A DNA stretch of 32,332 nucleotides, from positions 1 to 32,332 of the forward strand of contig DASTZX010000218.1 in NCBI GenBank assembly GCA_035764045.1, in the 5' to 3' direction. Position 1 is the stretch's first letter; each line of letters opens with the position of its first letter. This stretch comes from JAVDCA01 sp035764045 (lineage in GTDB: Bacteria; Pseudomonadota; Alphaproteobacteria; Rhizobiales; Xanthobacteraceae). The notes below the pieces were generated by a model. It had not been told where the DNA came from, made no database searches, and worked only from the letters and a program-made list of their open reading frames with translations. A program made the translations under genes and the position numbers. This document shows, piece by piece, positions 14,447-22,370 of the stretch.

Positions 14447-15811
14447 ATGAACACCTTCTTCTTCGGCGAGCTGCTGCAGGCCATCTCCGACCGCGGGCGG
14501 GCGCTTGTCGAACGCACCCGCGGCCGCCGGGGCTCCGGCGCCGAGCGCTCGCAGAGCCTGATCGACATGTGCGAGGAACTCGTCTCGGTGCGCGGCGAGG
14601 CGTCCGGGACTGCGCTCGCGCGCGACATCCTGGCCGATTTCGCCGAGCTCACCACCGGGCCGCGCATCGCCTTCTTCGAGGCGCTGGCACATCGATTCGG
14701 GCCCGACACCGAGCGGATCGGGCGCGCCGTCGAGGCTTGGCGCACGGCGCCTTCGGACAGCGCAGCGGCCGAGCTCAACCGCGCCGCCGAGCCGCGCCGC
14801 CAGGAGCTCTTCCGCCGGCTCAATCTCGCCCCCGGCGGCACCAAGGCCCTGGTCGCCATGCGCGAGAAGCTGATGGATGCCATGGACCATCGCGACGATC
14901 TCGCGGCGGTCGACGCCGACTTCGTCCACCTCTTTTCCTCCTGGTTCAACCGCGGCTTCCTGGTGCTGCGCCGGATCGACTGGTCCACCCCCGCCAACAT
15001 CCTGGAAAAGATCATCCATTACGAGGCGGTGCACGAGATCCACGACTGGCGGGATCTGCGCGCCCGCATCGATCCGCCGGACCGGCGCTGCTATGCCTTC
15101 TTCCATCCGGCGCTGGTGGACGAGCCGCTGATCTTCGTCGAGGTCGCGCTCACCCGCGAGATCGCCGAGGCGATCCCGCCCATTCTCGCGGCACAGCGCG
15201 AGACGATTCCGGCCGAGCGCGCCAACACGGCGATCTTCTACTCGATCTCGAACTGCCAGCGCGGGCTCGCCGGCGTCTCATTCGGCAGCTTCCTGATCAA
15301 GCAGGTGGCGGCGGAGATCTCGCGCGAGTTGCCGCGGCTCACCACCTTTGCGACGCTCTCGCCCGCGCCCGGCTTCGCCGCCTGGCTCAAGCGTCAGCTC
15401 GCCCAGGAGCCGTCGCCGGCGCTTTCCGCGGATGACCGCGCCGCGCTGGCGCGGCTCGAGCAGCCGGGCTGGGCGGCCGATCAGGCCGCGGCCGAGCGCC
15501 TGCGCGAGCCGACGATGCGCGCCGCCGCGACCTATTTCCTCACCGCCCGCACCCGCACCCGCGCGCCGGTCGATCCGGTTGCCCGCTTCCATCTCGGCAA
15601 TGGCGCGCGGCTCGAGCGCATCGACTGGCTCGGCGATCCCTCGCCCAAGGGAATGGCGCAGTCGTTCGGGATCATGGTCAATTATCTCTACGACCTCGAG
15701 GACATCGAGCAGAACCACGAGGCCTACGCGGGCAGCCGCACCATCGTGGCTTCGGGCTCGGTCAAGCGCCTCGCCCGCCCGGCCCGCGATCTGGTGCCCG
15801 CGACGGAGTAA
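14447..15811 (+). CDS. Malonyl-CoA decarboxylase
   Basis: The 454-residue protein converts malonyl-CoA to acetyl-CoA and CO2. The N-terminal half is the helical MCD domain (SLIDMCEELVSVRGEASG, LFSSWFNRGFLVLRRIDWSTPANILEKIIHYEAVHEI). The C-terminal half is the acetyltransferase-like catalytic domain with FYSISNCQRGLAGVSFGSFLIK (264-285) and FHLGNGARLERIDW (381-394). By comparison with human MCD, a serine in YSIS (S266/S268) and H382 would be the catalytic pair. The C-terminus lacks a peroxisomal tag, as expected in bacteria. ATG at 14447 with GGAGAG (14431-14436) is preferred over an in-frame start 27 codons upstream, because the family begins here. It is divergent from the CaiB gene and ends 14 bp from the convergent SDR. 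Confidence 0.93.
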   Translation: MNTFFFGELLQAISDRGRALVERTRGRRGSGAERSQSLIDMCEELVSVRGEASGTALARDILADFAELTTGPRIAFFEALAHRFGPDTERIGRAVEAWRTAPSDSAAAELNRAAEPRRQELFRRLNLAPGGTKALVAMREKLMDAMDHRDDLAAVDADFVHLFSSWFNRGFLVLRRIDWSTPANILEKIIHYEAVHEIHDWRDLRARIDPPDRRCYAFFHPALVDEPLIFVEVALTREIAEAIPPILAAQRETIPAERANTAIFYSISNCQRGLAGVSFGSFLIKQVAAEISRELPRLTTFATLSPAPGFAAWLKRQLAQEPSPALSADDRAALARLEQPGWAADQAAAERLREPTMRAAATYFLTARTRTRAPVDPVARFHLGNGARLERIDWLGDPSPKGMAQSFGIMVNYLYDLEDIEQNHEAYAGSRTIVASGSVKRLARPARDLVPATE

Positions 15812-15825
15812 ACCGCGCTTTTCGC

Positions 15826-16530
15826 TCACGCCTTCCCGTACACCGGCACGATGGCGCCGCGCGTCACCTTGTTGTCGGGCGAAGCGAGAAAGAGGATCGT
15901 GCGGGCGACCTCCTCGACTTTCGGCCACGTCGCGTGATCCGCCTTCGGCATCGCCTGCCGGTTTGCCGGCGTGTCGAGGATCGATGGCGCGATCGCATTG
16001 ACCAGGATGTCTTTCCCGGCGACCTCCTCGGCGAGGGCGATCGTCAGCGCCGCGACCGCGGCCTTGCTCGCCGTATAGGCGGTCATGTTGGCGCCCAGCC
16101 GGCTTTCGAGCGCGGGCCTCGCCGCGACATTGACGATCCGCCCGCCGCCGGCCCCGAGGGCGGCGATGGCGGCGCGGCAGCACAGGAAGCAGGTGGTGAA
16201 ATTCATGTCCACCTGGCGGCGCAGATCGGCGGGCGAGGTCTCGCCGATCGGCGCATAGGCGAAGCCGCCGGCGAGGTGGATCGACGCCCAGAGTTTCGGC
16301 ACGCCCGCATAGAGACGCGTGACCGACCTTTCGTCGCTCAGGTCCAGGTCGGCCACCAGGGTCACGCGGGCATCCTCGCGATGCGGAAATCGGCTCGCCT
16401 CGGCGGGATGGATGTATGGCACGTGGCAGGACGCACCTGCCTCCAAAAGCGCGCCCACCACCGCGATGCCCAGCGCGCCGGTGCCGCCGGTCACGACGAC
16501 GTGCCGGTCGTGAAAGGGCTGGTCGGCCAT
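15826..16530 (-). CDS. Short-chain dehydrogenase/reductase (canonical)
   Basis: The 234-residue classical SDR has TGGTGALG (14-21) for NAD(P) binding and an intact active site, with YTASK (Tyr and Lys) in the ANMTAYTASKAAVAALT segment and INAIAPSILDTPANR after it. The Ser position lies in VNVAARPAL, where the usual serine appears as Ala, so the triad is complete only for Tyr/Lys. The substrate is unknown. GAGGGA just upstream supports the ATG at 16530. It faces glpD across a 133-bp divergent region and ends next to malonyl-CoA decarboxylase. No operon partner is evident. Confidence 0.88.
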   Translation of the reverse strand: MADQPFHDRHVVVTGGTGALGIAVVGALLEAGASCHVPYIHPAEASRFPHREDARVTLVADLDLSDERSVTRLYAGVPKLWASIHLAGGFAYAPIGETSPADLRRQVDMNFTTCFLCCRAAIAALGAGGGRIVNVAARPALESRLGANMTAYTASKAAVAALTIALAEEVAGKDILVNAIAPSILDTPANRQAMPKADHATWPKVEEVARTILFLASPDNKVTRGAIVPVYGKA

Positions 16531-16663
16531 GGTTCATCCCTCGTCAGCAGGTCTATCCGCGAATTGTCTTCTGATTGGGAAACGCTGACAACCGCGGCCG
16601 TGCGGCTTGAGCGCAGCCCCGCCTCGGCCCCATGCTGCGGAAAGCGCGAATCACAGAGGCAGC

Positions 16664-18154
16664 ATGGCGGACTTCGATCTGGCCATCATCGGCGGCGGCA
16701 TCAACGGGGCGGGGATAGCGCGCGATGCGGCCGGGCGCGGGCTCAAGGTCCTTCTGGTCGAACAGAACGATCTCGCCTCCGGCACCTCCTCGGCCTCCAC
16801 CAAGCTGATCCACGGCGGCCTGCGCTATCTCGAGCAAGGCGCGCTGCGGCTGGTGCGCGAGGCCCTGGCCGAGCGCGAGGTGCTGCTGCGGATCGCCCCG
16901 CATCTGGTGCATCCGATGCGTTTCGTGCTGCCCGCCGAGGCGGCGGAGCGCCCGGCCTGGATGCTGCGCCTCGGACTCTTCCTTTATGACTGGATCGGCG
17001 GCCGGCGGACGCTCGCGCCGCGGCGCATCGTCGACTTCGGCCGCGACCCGGTCGGCACGCCGCTCAAGCCGCATCTGTCGTATGGCTTCGAATACTCCGA
17101 CTGCACCGTCGACGATTCCCGCCTGGTTGTCCTGAACGCCGTCGATGCCGCGGCACGCGGCGCCAGCATCCGCACCCGGACCCGCTGCCTCCGCGCCGAG
17201 CGCACCTCGGAATGGAGGCTGATGCTCGACGCGCGCGGCCGGCGCGATGTGGCCACCGCGCGGGTTCTGGTCAACGCCGCCGGTCCGTGGCTCGCGAGCG
17301 TCGCCGAAGGTGTGCTGCGGCAAGAGCCGGCGTTGCCGGTGCGGCTCGTCAAGGGCAGTCACATCGTGGTGAAGCGGATGTTCGAGCACGACCGCGCCTA
17401 CATCCTGCCGACCGGCGATGGCCGGGTGGTGTTCGCGCGTCCGTTCGGATCCAACTTCACCCTGATCGGGACGACGGAGGAGGATTTTGTCGGCGATCCG
17501 GCCGTGCTCAGCGTCGAGCCGCACGAGATCGACTACTTGTGCGCGGTGATCGGCGACTATTTCCGCCGTGCCATCCATCCGGACAGCGTCGTCTGGGCCT
17601 TCGCGGGCGTGCGCGCGCTCTATGACGACGGCTCGGGCAGCGCCACCGAGACCACGCGCGAATACGTGCTCACCCTCGATCAGGAGCCGGCCCGCGCACC
17701 GCTCCTCACCGTCTATGGCGGCAAGATCACCACCTACCGGCGCCTCGCCGAAGCGGCGCTCGCCAAGCTCGATGGCATCCTCTCGATCCGGCGATCCTGG
17801 ACCGCGCGGAAGGCGCTGCCGGGCGGCGAGTTCGCGCCCGGCCGTGACGAGGCCCTCGTGGCGAAGGCGCGCCGGACCTGGCCGTTCCTCGCCGAGAGCC
17901 ATGCCCGCCGGCTGATCGCGGCCTATGGCACCCGCATCGGGCTCGTGCTCGAGGGTGTCGCGTCGGCAGCCGATCTCGGGCCGCGCTTCGGCGCCGACCT
18001 CACCGGCGCGGAGATCCGCTACCTGATGCGGCACGAATGGGCGCAGACGGCGGACGACGTGCTGTGGCGGCGCACCAAGGTCGGCCTCGGCCTGGCCGGC
18101 GACGAACGCTCGGCTGTCGACCTTTTCATGATCGGCGCCCTGGGCACGCTCTAG
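16664..18154 (+). CDS. glpD: FAD-dependent glycerol-3-phosphate dehydrogenase
   Basis: The 496-residue flavoprotein oxidises sn-glycerol-3-phosphate to dihydroxyacetone phosphate and passes electrons to quinone at the inner membrane. The N-terminus has the dinucleotide motif IIGGGINGAGIARDAAGRG, then SGTSSASTKLIHGGLRYLEQGALRLV, the GlpD hallmark. RPFGSNFTLIGTTEEDF and the VYGGKITTYRRLAE segment lie in the FAD/substrate domain, and the C-terminal DUF-like helical part has RYLMRHEWAQTADDVLWRRTK. ATG 16664 follows GAGG (16656-16659); the 19-codon upstream extension has no homology. It forms a glycerol pathway with glpK, 800 bp downstream, but a response-regulator gene lies between them. Confidence 0.95.
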   Translation: MADFDLAIIGGGINGAGIARDAAGRGLKVLLVEQNDLASGTSSASTKLIHGGLRYLEQGALRLVREALAEREVLLRIAPHLVHPMRFVLPAEAAERPAWMLRLGLFLYDWIGGRRTLAPRRIVDFGRDPVGTPLKPHLSYGFEYSDCTVDDSRLVVLNAVDAAARGASIRTRTRCLRAERTSEWRLMLDARGRRDVATARVLVNAAGPWLASVAEGVLRQEPALPVRLVKGSHIVVKRMFEHDRAYILPTGDGRVVFARPFGSNFTLIGTTEEDFVGDPAVLSVEPHEIDYLCAVIGDYFRRAIHPDSVVWAFAGVRALYDDGSGSATETTREYVLTLDQEPARAPLLTVYGGKITTYRRLAEAALAKLDGILSIRRSWTARKALPGGEFAPGRDEALVAKARRTWPFLAESHARRLIAAYGTRIGLVLEGVASAADLGPRFGADLTGAEIRYLMRHEWAQTADDVLWRRTKVGLGLAGDERSAVDLFMIGALGTL

Positions 18155-18235
18155 GACCAGCGCCAGCGCGCTTGATAAAAGGCGCGTCAGCGGCGGCCGG
18201 CTCCGACGGGCCGCGTGCCGCGCCGGTTAGGTCGC

Positions 18236-18303
18236 ATTTTATCGATTGCCGCAAGGCGGTGTTAAACGGCCTGTGTCTAATTTCCATCTCTAATTTTATC
18301 GAT
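18236..18303. repeat. AT-rich direct repeats upstream of the receiver gene
   Basis: ATTTTATCGAT occurs at 18236-18246 and again at 18293-18303, 57 bp apart start to start. TCTAATTT occurs at 18276-18283 and 18289-18296, 13 bp apart. The second ATTTTATCGAT ends 14 bp before the ATG at 18318. This is an AT-rich island in otherwise very GC-rich DNA between glpD and the receiver gene, and is likely to contain its promoter and possibly paired regulator sites. Confidence 0.5.
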
Positions 18304-18317
18304 CGGCGGGACGCGCG

Positions 18318-18839
18318 ATGCTCGCGGTAGACGACAGGGTCATCCAGCTCCTGGGGACCAAGAAGGTGCTCATCGTCGACGATGAGCACTATACCCGCAA
18401 GGTCGTCCGGACCTTGCTGCAGACGCTTGGCGTGAAGACCGTGTACGAGGTCGGCGACGGTCACGCCGGCCTCGACGCCATCTGCACCTACACGCCGCAC
18501 GTCGTCCTGGTCGATTACGAGATGCCGGGGCTCGACGGCCCCGGATTCGTCCGTGCGGTGCGCTCGCCCGGCACGTTTCCCTATGCGGACATCCCGCTCA
18601 TCATGCTCACCGCCCACAGCGAGCGCTCGAAGGTGATCGAGGCGGCGCGGCTCGGCGTGAACGAATATCTGCTCAAGCCGGTGTCGAGCCAGGCGCTGCA
18701 GGCCCGCCTGCTCTCGGTGCTCCTCCATCCGCGTCCGATGATCCACAAGGGCGACTACTACGGCCCCGAGCCGCGCAAGGCCTCGGCCCTCAAGACCGAC
18801 AGCGATCAGGATTACAGCACGCTCGTGCTGGTGAACTGA
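18318..18839 (+). CDS. Single-domain response regulator (CheY-like receiver)
   Basis: The 173-residue protein has one receiver domain: acidic pair D21/D22 in VLIVDDEH, phospho-acceptor D66 in VVLVDYEMPGLDGP, T98 in IIMLTAHS, and K120 in YLLKPVSS. After about residue 135 comes a short tail with no DNA-binding or output domain (PRPMIHKGDYYGPEPRKAS, then an acidic DSDQDYSTLVLVN). It therefore works by protein-protein contact or as a phosphate sink. No sensor kinase is adjacent. It lies on the same strand between glpD and glpK but has its own AT-rich upstream region, so its link with glycerol use is only positional. Confidence 0.88.
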   Translation: MLAVDDRVIQLLGTKKVLIVDDEHYTRKVVRTLLQTLGVKTVYEVGDGHAGLDAICTYTPHVVLVDYEMPGLDGPGFVRAVRSPGTFPYADIPLIMLTAHSERSKVIEAARLGVNEYLLKPVSSQALQARLLSVLLHPRPMIHKGDYYGPEPRKASALKTDSDQDYSTLVLVN

Positions 18840-18950
18840 TCGCTTCTTCCCCGCCGGCGCGGATGCGCCTGCCCGGGATCGTTGCCCTGCGCTCGCCATC
18901 GGCCCGTAAGTTCGGCATGATCGCGCTCTGACTGTTCGGGAAGCGCATGC

Positions 18951-20507
18951 ATGCCGGCCCATCTGATCGCCATCGACCAGGGCACGACGTCCTCACGCGC
19001 GATCGTTTTCGACGCCGCGCTCGCGCCGGTCGCCGCCGCGCAGCAGGAATTCACCCAGCACTTTCCGGCCGACGGGTGGGTCGAGCACGATCCGGAGGAG
19101 ATCTGGGAGAGCGTGCTCGGCACGGTGCGCGCCGCCATGGCGAAGGCCGGCCTGACCGCCCGCGACGCCGCGGCGATCGGCATCACCAACCAGCGCGAGA
19201 CCGTGCTGGTGTGGGACCGCGCCACCGGCAAGCCGATCCACAATGCCATCGTGTGGCAGGACCGTCGCACCGCGCCGATATGCGCGCAGCTGCGCGCTGC
19301 CGGGCACGAGCCCGGCATTACCCAGAAGACCGGGCTCCTGCTCGATCCCTACTTCTCCGCCACCAAGATCGCCTGGCTGCTCGACAATGTCCCGGGCGCG
19401 CGCGCCGCCGCGGAGGCGGGGCGGCTCGCTTTCGGCACCGTCGACAGCTTCCTGCTCTGGCGCCTCACCGGTGGGCGCGTGCATGCGACCGACGCCACCA
19501 ATGCGGCCCGCACGCTGCTCCTCGATATCCATGACGCGGCCTGGGATCCGGCGCTCGCAGCGCTCTTTCGCGTTCCGATGACGCTGCTGCCCGAGGTTCG
19601 CGACTGCGCCGGCGACTTCGGCGTGACCGATCTCTTCGGCGGCGCCATCCGCATCCTCGGCATTGCCGGCGACCAGCAGGCCGCAACCGTGGGCCAGGGA
19701 TGCATCGCGCCCGGCATGATGAAGTCGACCTATGGGACCGGATGCTTCGCGCTGCTCAATACGGGCCCGCAGATGGTGACCTCGCGCAACCGCCTGCTCA
19801 CCACGATCGCCTATCAGCTCGGCGGCCGCCGCACGTATGCGCTCGAAGGCGCGATCTTCGTCGCCGGCGCGGCGGTGCAGTGGCTGCGCGATGGACTCAA
19901 GGTGATCGGCAGCGCGGCGGAGAGCGGCACGCTCGCCGAGACAGCCGATCCCGGCGAGCAGGTCTATCTCGTGCCGGCCTTCGTCGGGCTCGGCGCGCCC
20001 TGGTGGGACGCGAACGCGCGCGGCGCGATCTTTGGCCTCACCCGCAAGTCGGGCGCGGCCGAGATCGCGCGTGCGGCGCTCGAGTCCGTCGGCTACCAGA
20101 CCCGCGACCTGATCGACGCCATGCGGGCCGATTGGCCCTCGGGCTCTCATGTTGGCGCATGTCCTGATCGGCAAACCGGTGCCCACTTTGCCGGGACAGG
20201 CGCCGGCACCGTGCTGCGCGTCGACGGCGGCATGGTGGCGAGCGATGTCGCGATGCAGTTTCTCGCCGACATCATCGATGCGCCGGTCGATCGTCCGGCG
20301 GTGATGGAGACCACCGCGCTCGGCGCCGCCTATCTGGCCGGCCTCGCCGCCGGCGTGTGCCCCGGGCTCGATGGTCTCGCCGCCCTGTGGCGGCGCGACC
20401 GCCGGTTCGAGCCGCGGATGGATCCGGCCCTGCGGGCGAGGAAATGGGCGGGCTGGCAGGATGCAGTGCGACGCACCCTGGCGTCCGGCCGATCAACGGA
20501 GCTTTGA
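18951..20507 (+). CDS. glpK: Glycerol kinase with an in-frame 17-codon palindromic insertion
   Basis: The 518-residue FGGY-family kinase phosphorylates glycerol with ATP. AIDQGTTSSRAIVF (7-20) is the phosphate-binding start; ITNQRET and WQDRRT, GDQQAATVGQGC, STYGTGCF, LVPAFVGLGAPWWD and RVDGGMVASD (the adenosine site) all follow in order. Between AMRADWP and TVLRVDGG, where other GlpK proteins have a few residues, there is an extra stretch around residues 402-418 encoded by a 51-bp imperfect palindrome (20154-20204). All catalytic motifs are intact, so activity is plausible. The start ATG 18951 has GGGAAG (18938-18943) upstream. It is followed 93 bp later by an oxalate/formate-type MFS gene. 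Confidence 0.94.
   Translation: MPAHLIAIDQGTTSSRAIVFDAALAPVAAAQQEFTQHFPADGWVEHDPEEIWESVLGTVRAAMAKAGLTARDAAAIGITNQRETVLVWDRATGKPIHNAIVWQDRRTAPICAQLRAAGHEPGITQKTGLLLDPYFSATKIAWLLDNVPGARAAAEAGRLAFGTVDSFLLWRLTGGRVHATDATNAARTLLLDIHDAAWDPALAALFRVPMTLLPEVRDCAGDFGVTDLFGGAIRILGIAGDQQAATVGQGCIAPGMMKSTYGTGCFALLNTGPQMVTSRNRLLTTIAYQLGGRRTYALEGAIFVAGAAVQWLRDGLKVIGSAAESGTLAETADPGEQVYLVPAFVGLGAPWWDANARGAIFGLTRKSGAAEIARAALESVGYQTRDLIDAMRADWPSGSHVGACPDRQTGAHFAGTGAGTVLRVDGGMVASDVAMQFLADIIDAPVDRPAVMETTALGAAYLAGLAAGVCPGLDGLAALWRRDRRFEPRMDPALRARKWAGWQDAVRRTLASGRSTEL
20154..20204. repeat. Palindromic element inserted in frame within glpK
   Basis: GGCGC (20154-20158) pairs with GCGCC (20200-20204), TGTCC (20160-20164) with GGACA (20194-20198), and CGGCAAA (20169-20175) with TTTGCCG (20187-20193), around the loop CCGGTGCCCAC. 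The length is 51 bp, exactly 17 codons, and it is open in the glpK frame. The core (gcatg-tcc, aaaccggt, gcccactttgccgg) resembles a short palindromic intergenic repeat common in Bradyrhizobium-type genomes (recalled, not searched). Confidence 0.65.
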
Positions 20508-20600
20508 CTTCCGCCGATTCCCGTGCTGCTATCGCGCCGACCGGGCCTGCCGGTTGCGTGGTGGTTTTTGCCGGCAACCGTTTTTTTGGGGGATCGAAGC

Positions 20601-21875
20601 ATGTCCGTGGCAACGGCGCCGACACATTCGGCCGCGCTCACCAATCGTTGGGTCCAGCTGCTGCTCGGGCTGATCGCCATGATGGCGATCTCGAGCCCGC
20701 AATATGTCTGGACCCTCTTCACCGGGCCGCTCAATCAGAAGCTCGGAACGACGCTGGCGGAGCTTCAGGTCACGTTTTCGCTCCTGATCGTGCTGCAGAC
20801 GTTCTTCTCGCCTTTCCAGGCCTATCTGGTCGATCGCTTCGGCCCCAAGCTGCTGATCTCGGTCGGCGCCATCATGTCGGGCGGAAGCTGGGTGCTGGCT
20901 GCGCAGGCCAACAGCCTGACGGCGCTGTACCTGACTTATGGGGTGATCGGCGGCTTCGGCACCGGCATCATCTATGTCGGCATCATCGGCCTGATGGTGC
21001 GCTGGTTTCCCGATCGGCGCGGCCTCGCCACCGGGCTTGCGGCCGCGGGCTACGGCTTCGGCGCGTTCTTCACCAGCTTCCCGATCGACAGCATGATCAA
21101 GAGCTCCGGTTACGCCCACACGCTCGTGGTCTGGGGCATCATCCAGGGCGTGATCGGCGTCGCCGCGGCGCTCGGGCTGCGCACGCCAGCCGAGGGATAT
21201 CGTCCGCCCGGCTATGATCCGACGACGGTGCAGATCGAGATGCAGTCGCGCCGCAGCTATTCGCCCAAGGAGATGCTGGCCAATCCGATCTTCTATCTCC
21301 TGTTCGTCATGATGGCGATGATGTCGACCAGCGGCCTGATGGTGGTGTCGAACGTCGGTCCCTTCGCCAACGAGTTCAAGGTGGCCCAGGTGCTGGTGCT
21401 GGGCATGGCGGCGCTGCCGCTCTCGCTGACCTTGTCGCGTGTGACGAACGGGCTCACCCGGCCGTTCTTCGGCTGGGTGTCCGACCACATCGGCCGTGAG
21501 TACACGATGGCGCTCGCGTTCTCGCTCGAGGCGCTTGCGATCCTGGTGCTGTTCGCCTTCATCGACAATCCGGCCATGTTCGTGGTGCTCACCGGTCTCG
21601 TGTTCTTCGGCTGGGGCGAGATCTTCTCGCTGTTCCCCGCCACGCTGACCGATACGTTCGGGCCGAAATTCGCCGCCACCAACTATGGTTTCCTCTATAT
21701 CGCCCAGGGCGTCGGCTCGATCCTCGGCGGGCCCGCGGCGGCCTATCTCAAGCAGGCGACCGGAAGCTGGACCGCCGTGTTCATCCTGGTCGCCTGCCTC
21801 GACGCCCTGACCGCGTTGCTCGCCATCGTGGTGCTCAAGCCGATGCGGCAAAAGCATTTCGAGACCACGAAGTAG
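20601..21875 (+). CDS. MFS transporter, oxalate/formate antiporter (OxlT) family
   Basis: The 424-residue membrane protein has about 12 helices. The opening NRWVQLLLGLIAMMAISSPQYVWTLFTGPL, GGFGTGIIYVGIIGLMVRWFPDRRGLATGLAAAGYGFGA and the second-half GWVSDHIGREYTM, FGWGEIFSLFPATLTDTFG and NYGFLYIAQGVGSILGG are typical of the oxalate:formate antiporter family, which exchanges dicarboxylates/monocarboxylates. Oxalate specificity is inferred from the family only; no formyl-CoA:oxalate transferase or oxalyl-CoA decarboxylase is in the window. ATG 20601 is chosen for GGGGGA (20588-20593) and homology; the longer upstream frame lacks both. It might instead belong with glpK functionally, since they share a strand and are 93 bp apart. 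Confidence 0.85.
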   Translation: MSVATAPTHSAALTNRWVQLLLGLIAMMAISSPQYVWTLFTGPLNQKLGTTLAELQVTFSLLIVLQTFFSPFQAYLVDRFGPKLLISVGAIMSGGSWVLAAQANSLTALYLTYGVIGGFGTGIIYVGIIGLMVRWFPDRRGLATGLAAAGYGFGAFFTSFPIDSMIKSSGYAHTLVVWGIIQGVIGVAAALGLRTPAEGYRPPGYDPTTVQIEMQSRRSYSPKEMLANPIFYLLFVMMAMMSTSGLMVVSNVGPFANEFKVAQVLVLGMAALPLSLTLSRVTNGLTRPFFGWVSDHIGREYTMALAFSLEALAILVLFAFIDNPAMFVVLTGLVFFGWGEIFSLFPATLTDTFGPKFAATNYGFLYIAQGVGSILGGPAAAYLKQATGSWTAVFILVACLDALTALLAIVVLKPMRQKHFETTK

Positions 21876-21883
21876 AGCGGCAA

Positions 21884-22230
21884 TCAGCCTTTTGTCGCGC
21901 GCAGCAGCTCGAGGATCGCCTCGGCGAACATGCGCGGCGCTTCCTGCGGTGGGTTGTGGCCGACGTCCGGCAGCACACGCCGCTGACTAAGGGCCGGTGA
22001 AGAATTGGCCGTGCTGCTCCGACAACTCGGGCGGCCCGACCCCGTCAGTCTCGCCTTGCAGCGCAATCGTCGGCACCGCGATCTTTGGCCGGGCCGCGAG
22101 GCGGCGCTCGATCTCGTCGAGCGCCGGGTCGCCTGGCGCATAGCCGAAGCGATGTCGGCACGACTGGATCCTCACCGCGACGAAATCCGGATTGTCGAAT
22201 GATGCGGCGCTGCGCGCGAACGTCGGCAGC
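21884..22230 (-). pseudogene. Decayed alpha/beta-hydrolase fragment (frameshifted C-terminal part)
   Basis: The minus strand encodes a hydrolase C-terminal pattern broken across two frames. One frame reads FARSAASFDNPDFVAV...HRFGYAPGDPALDEIERRL...PTIALQGETDGV...QFFTG and meets a stop at 21987-21989. The other frame continues at once with RRVLPDVGHNPPQEAPRMFAEAILELL to the stop at 21884. Joined, this matches the end of an epoxide-hydrolase-like alpha/beta hydrolase, with the catalytic His in VGHNPPQEAP. The N-terminal two thirds and the nucleophile are absent; upstream lies potA-like sequence. A single-base frameshift plus 5' truncation is the simplest explanation. The 495 bp between the MFS stop and the ABC gene hold nothing else I can support. 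Confidence 0.7.
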
Positions 22231-22370
22231 GTGAGGCGGCAGGCGCAGCTTGGCAAGGCCCAGGCGCCGATCGGCGCCACGAAGATTTGTGATGGGCGAC
22301 AAAATACCGGTTGATCAATCGCCCGCCGCTCTCCATCAAGGGCGCGGCGACTGATCGGGCGAGGGAGTTC

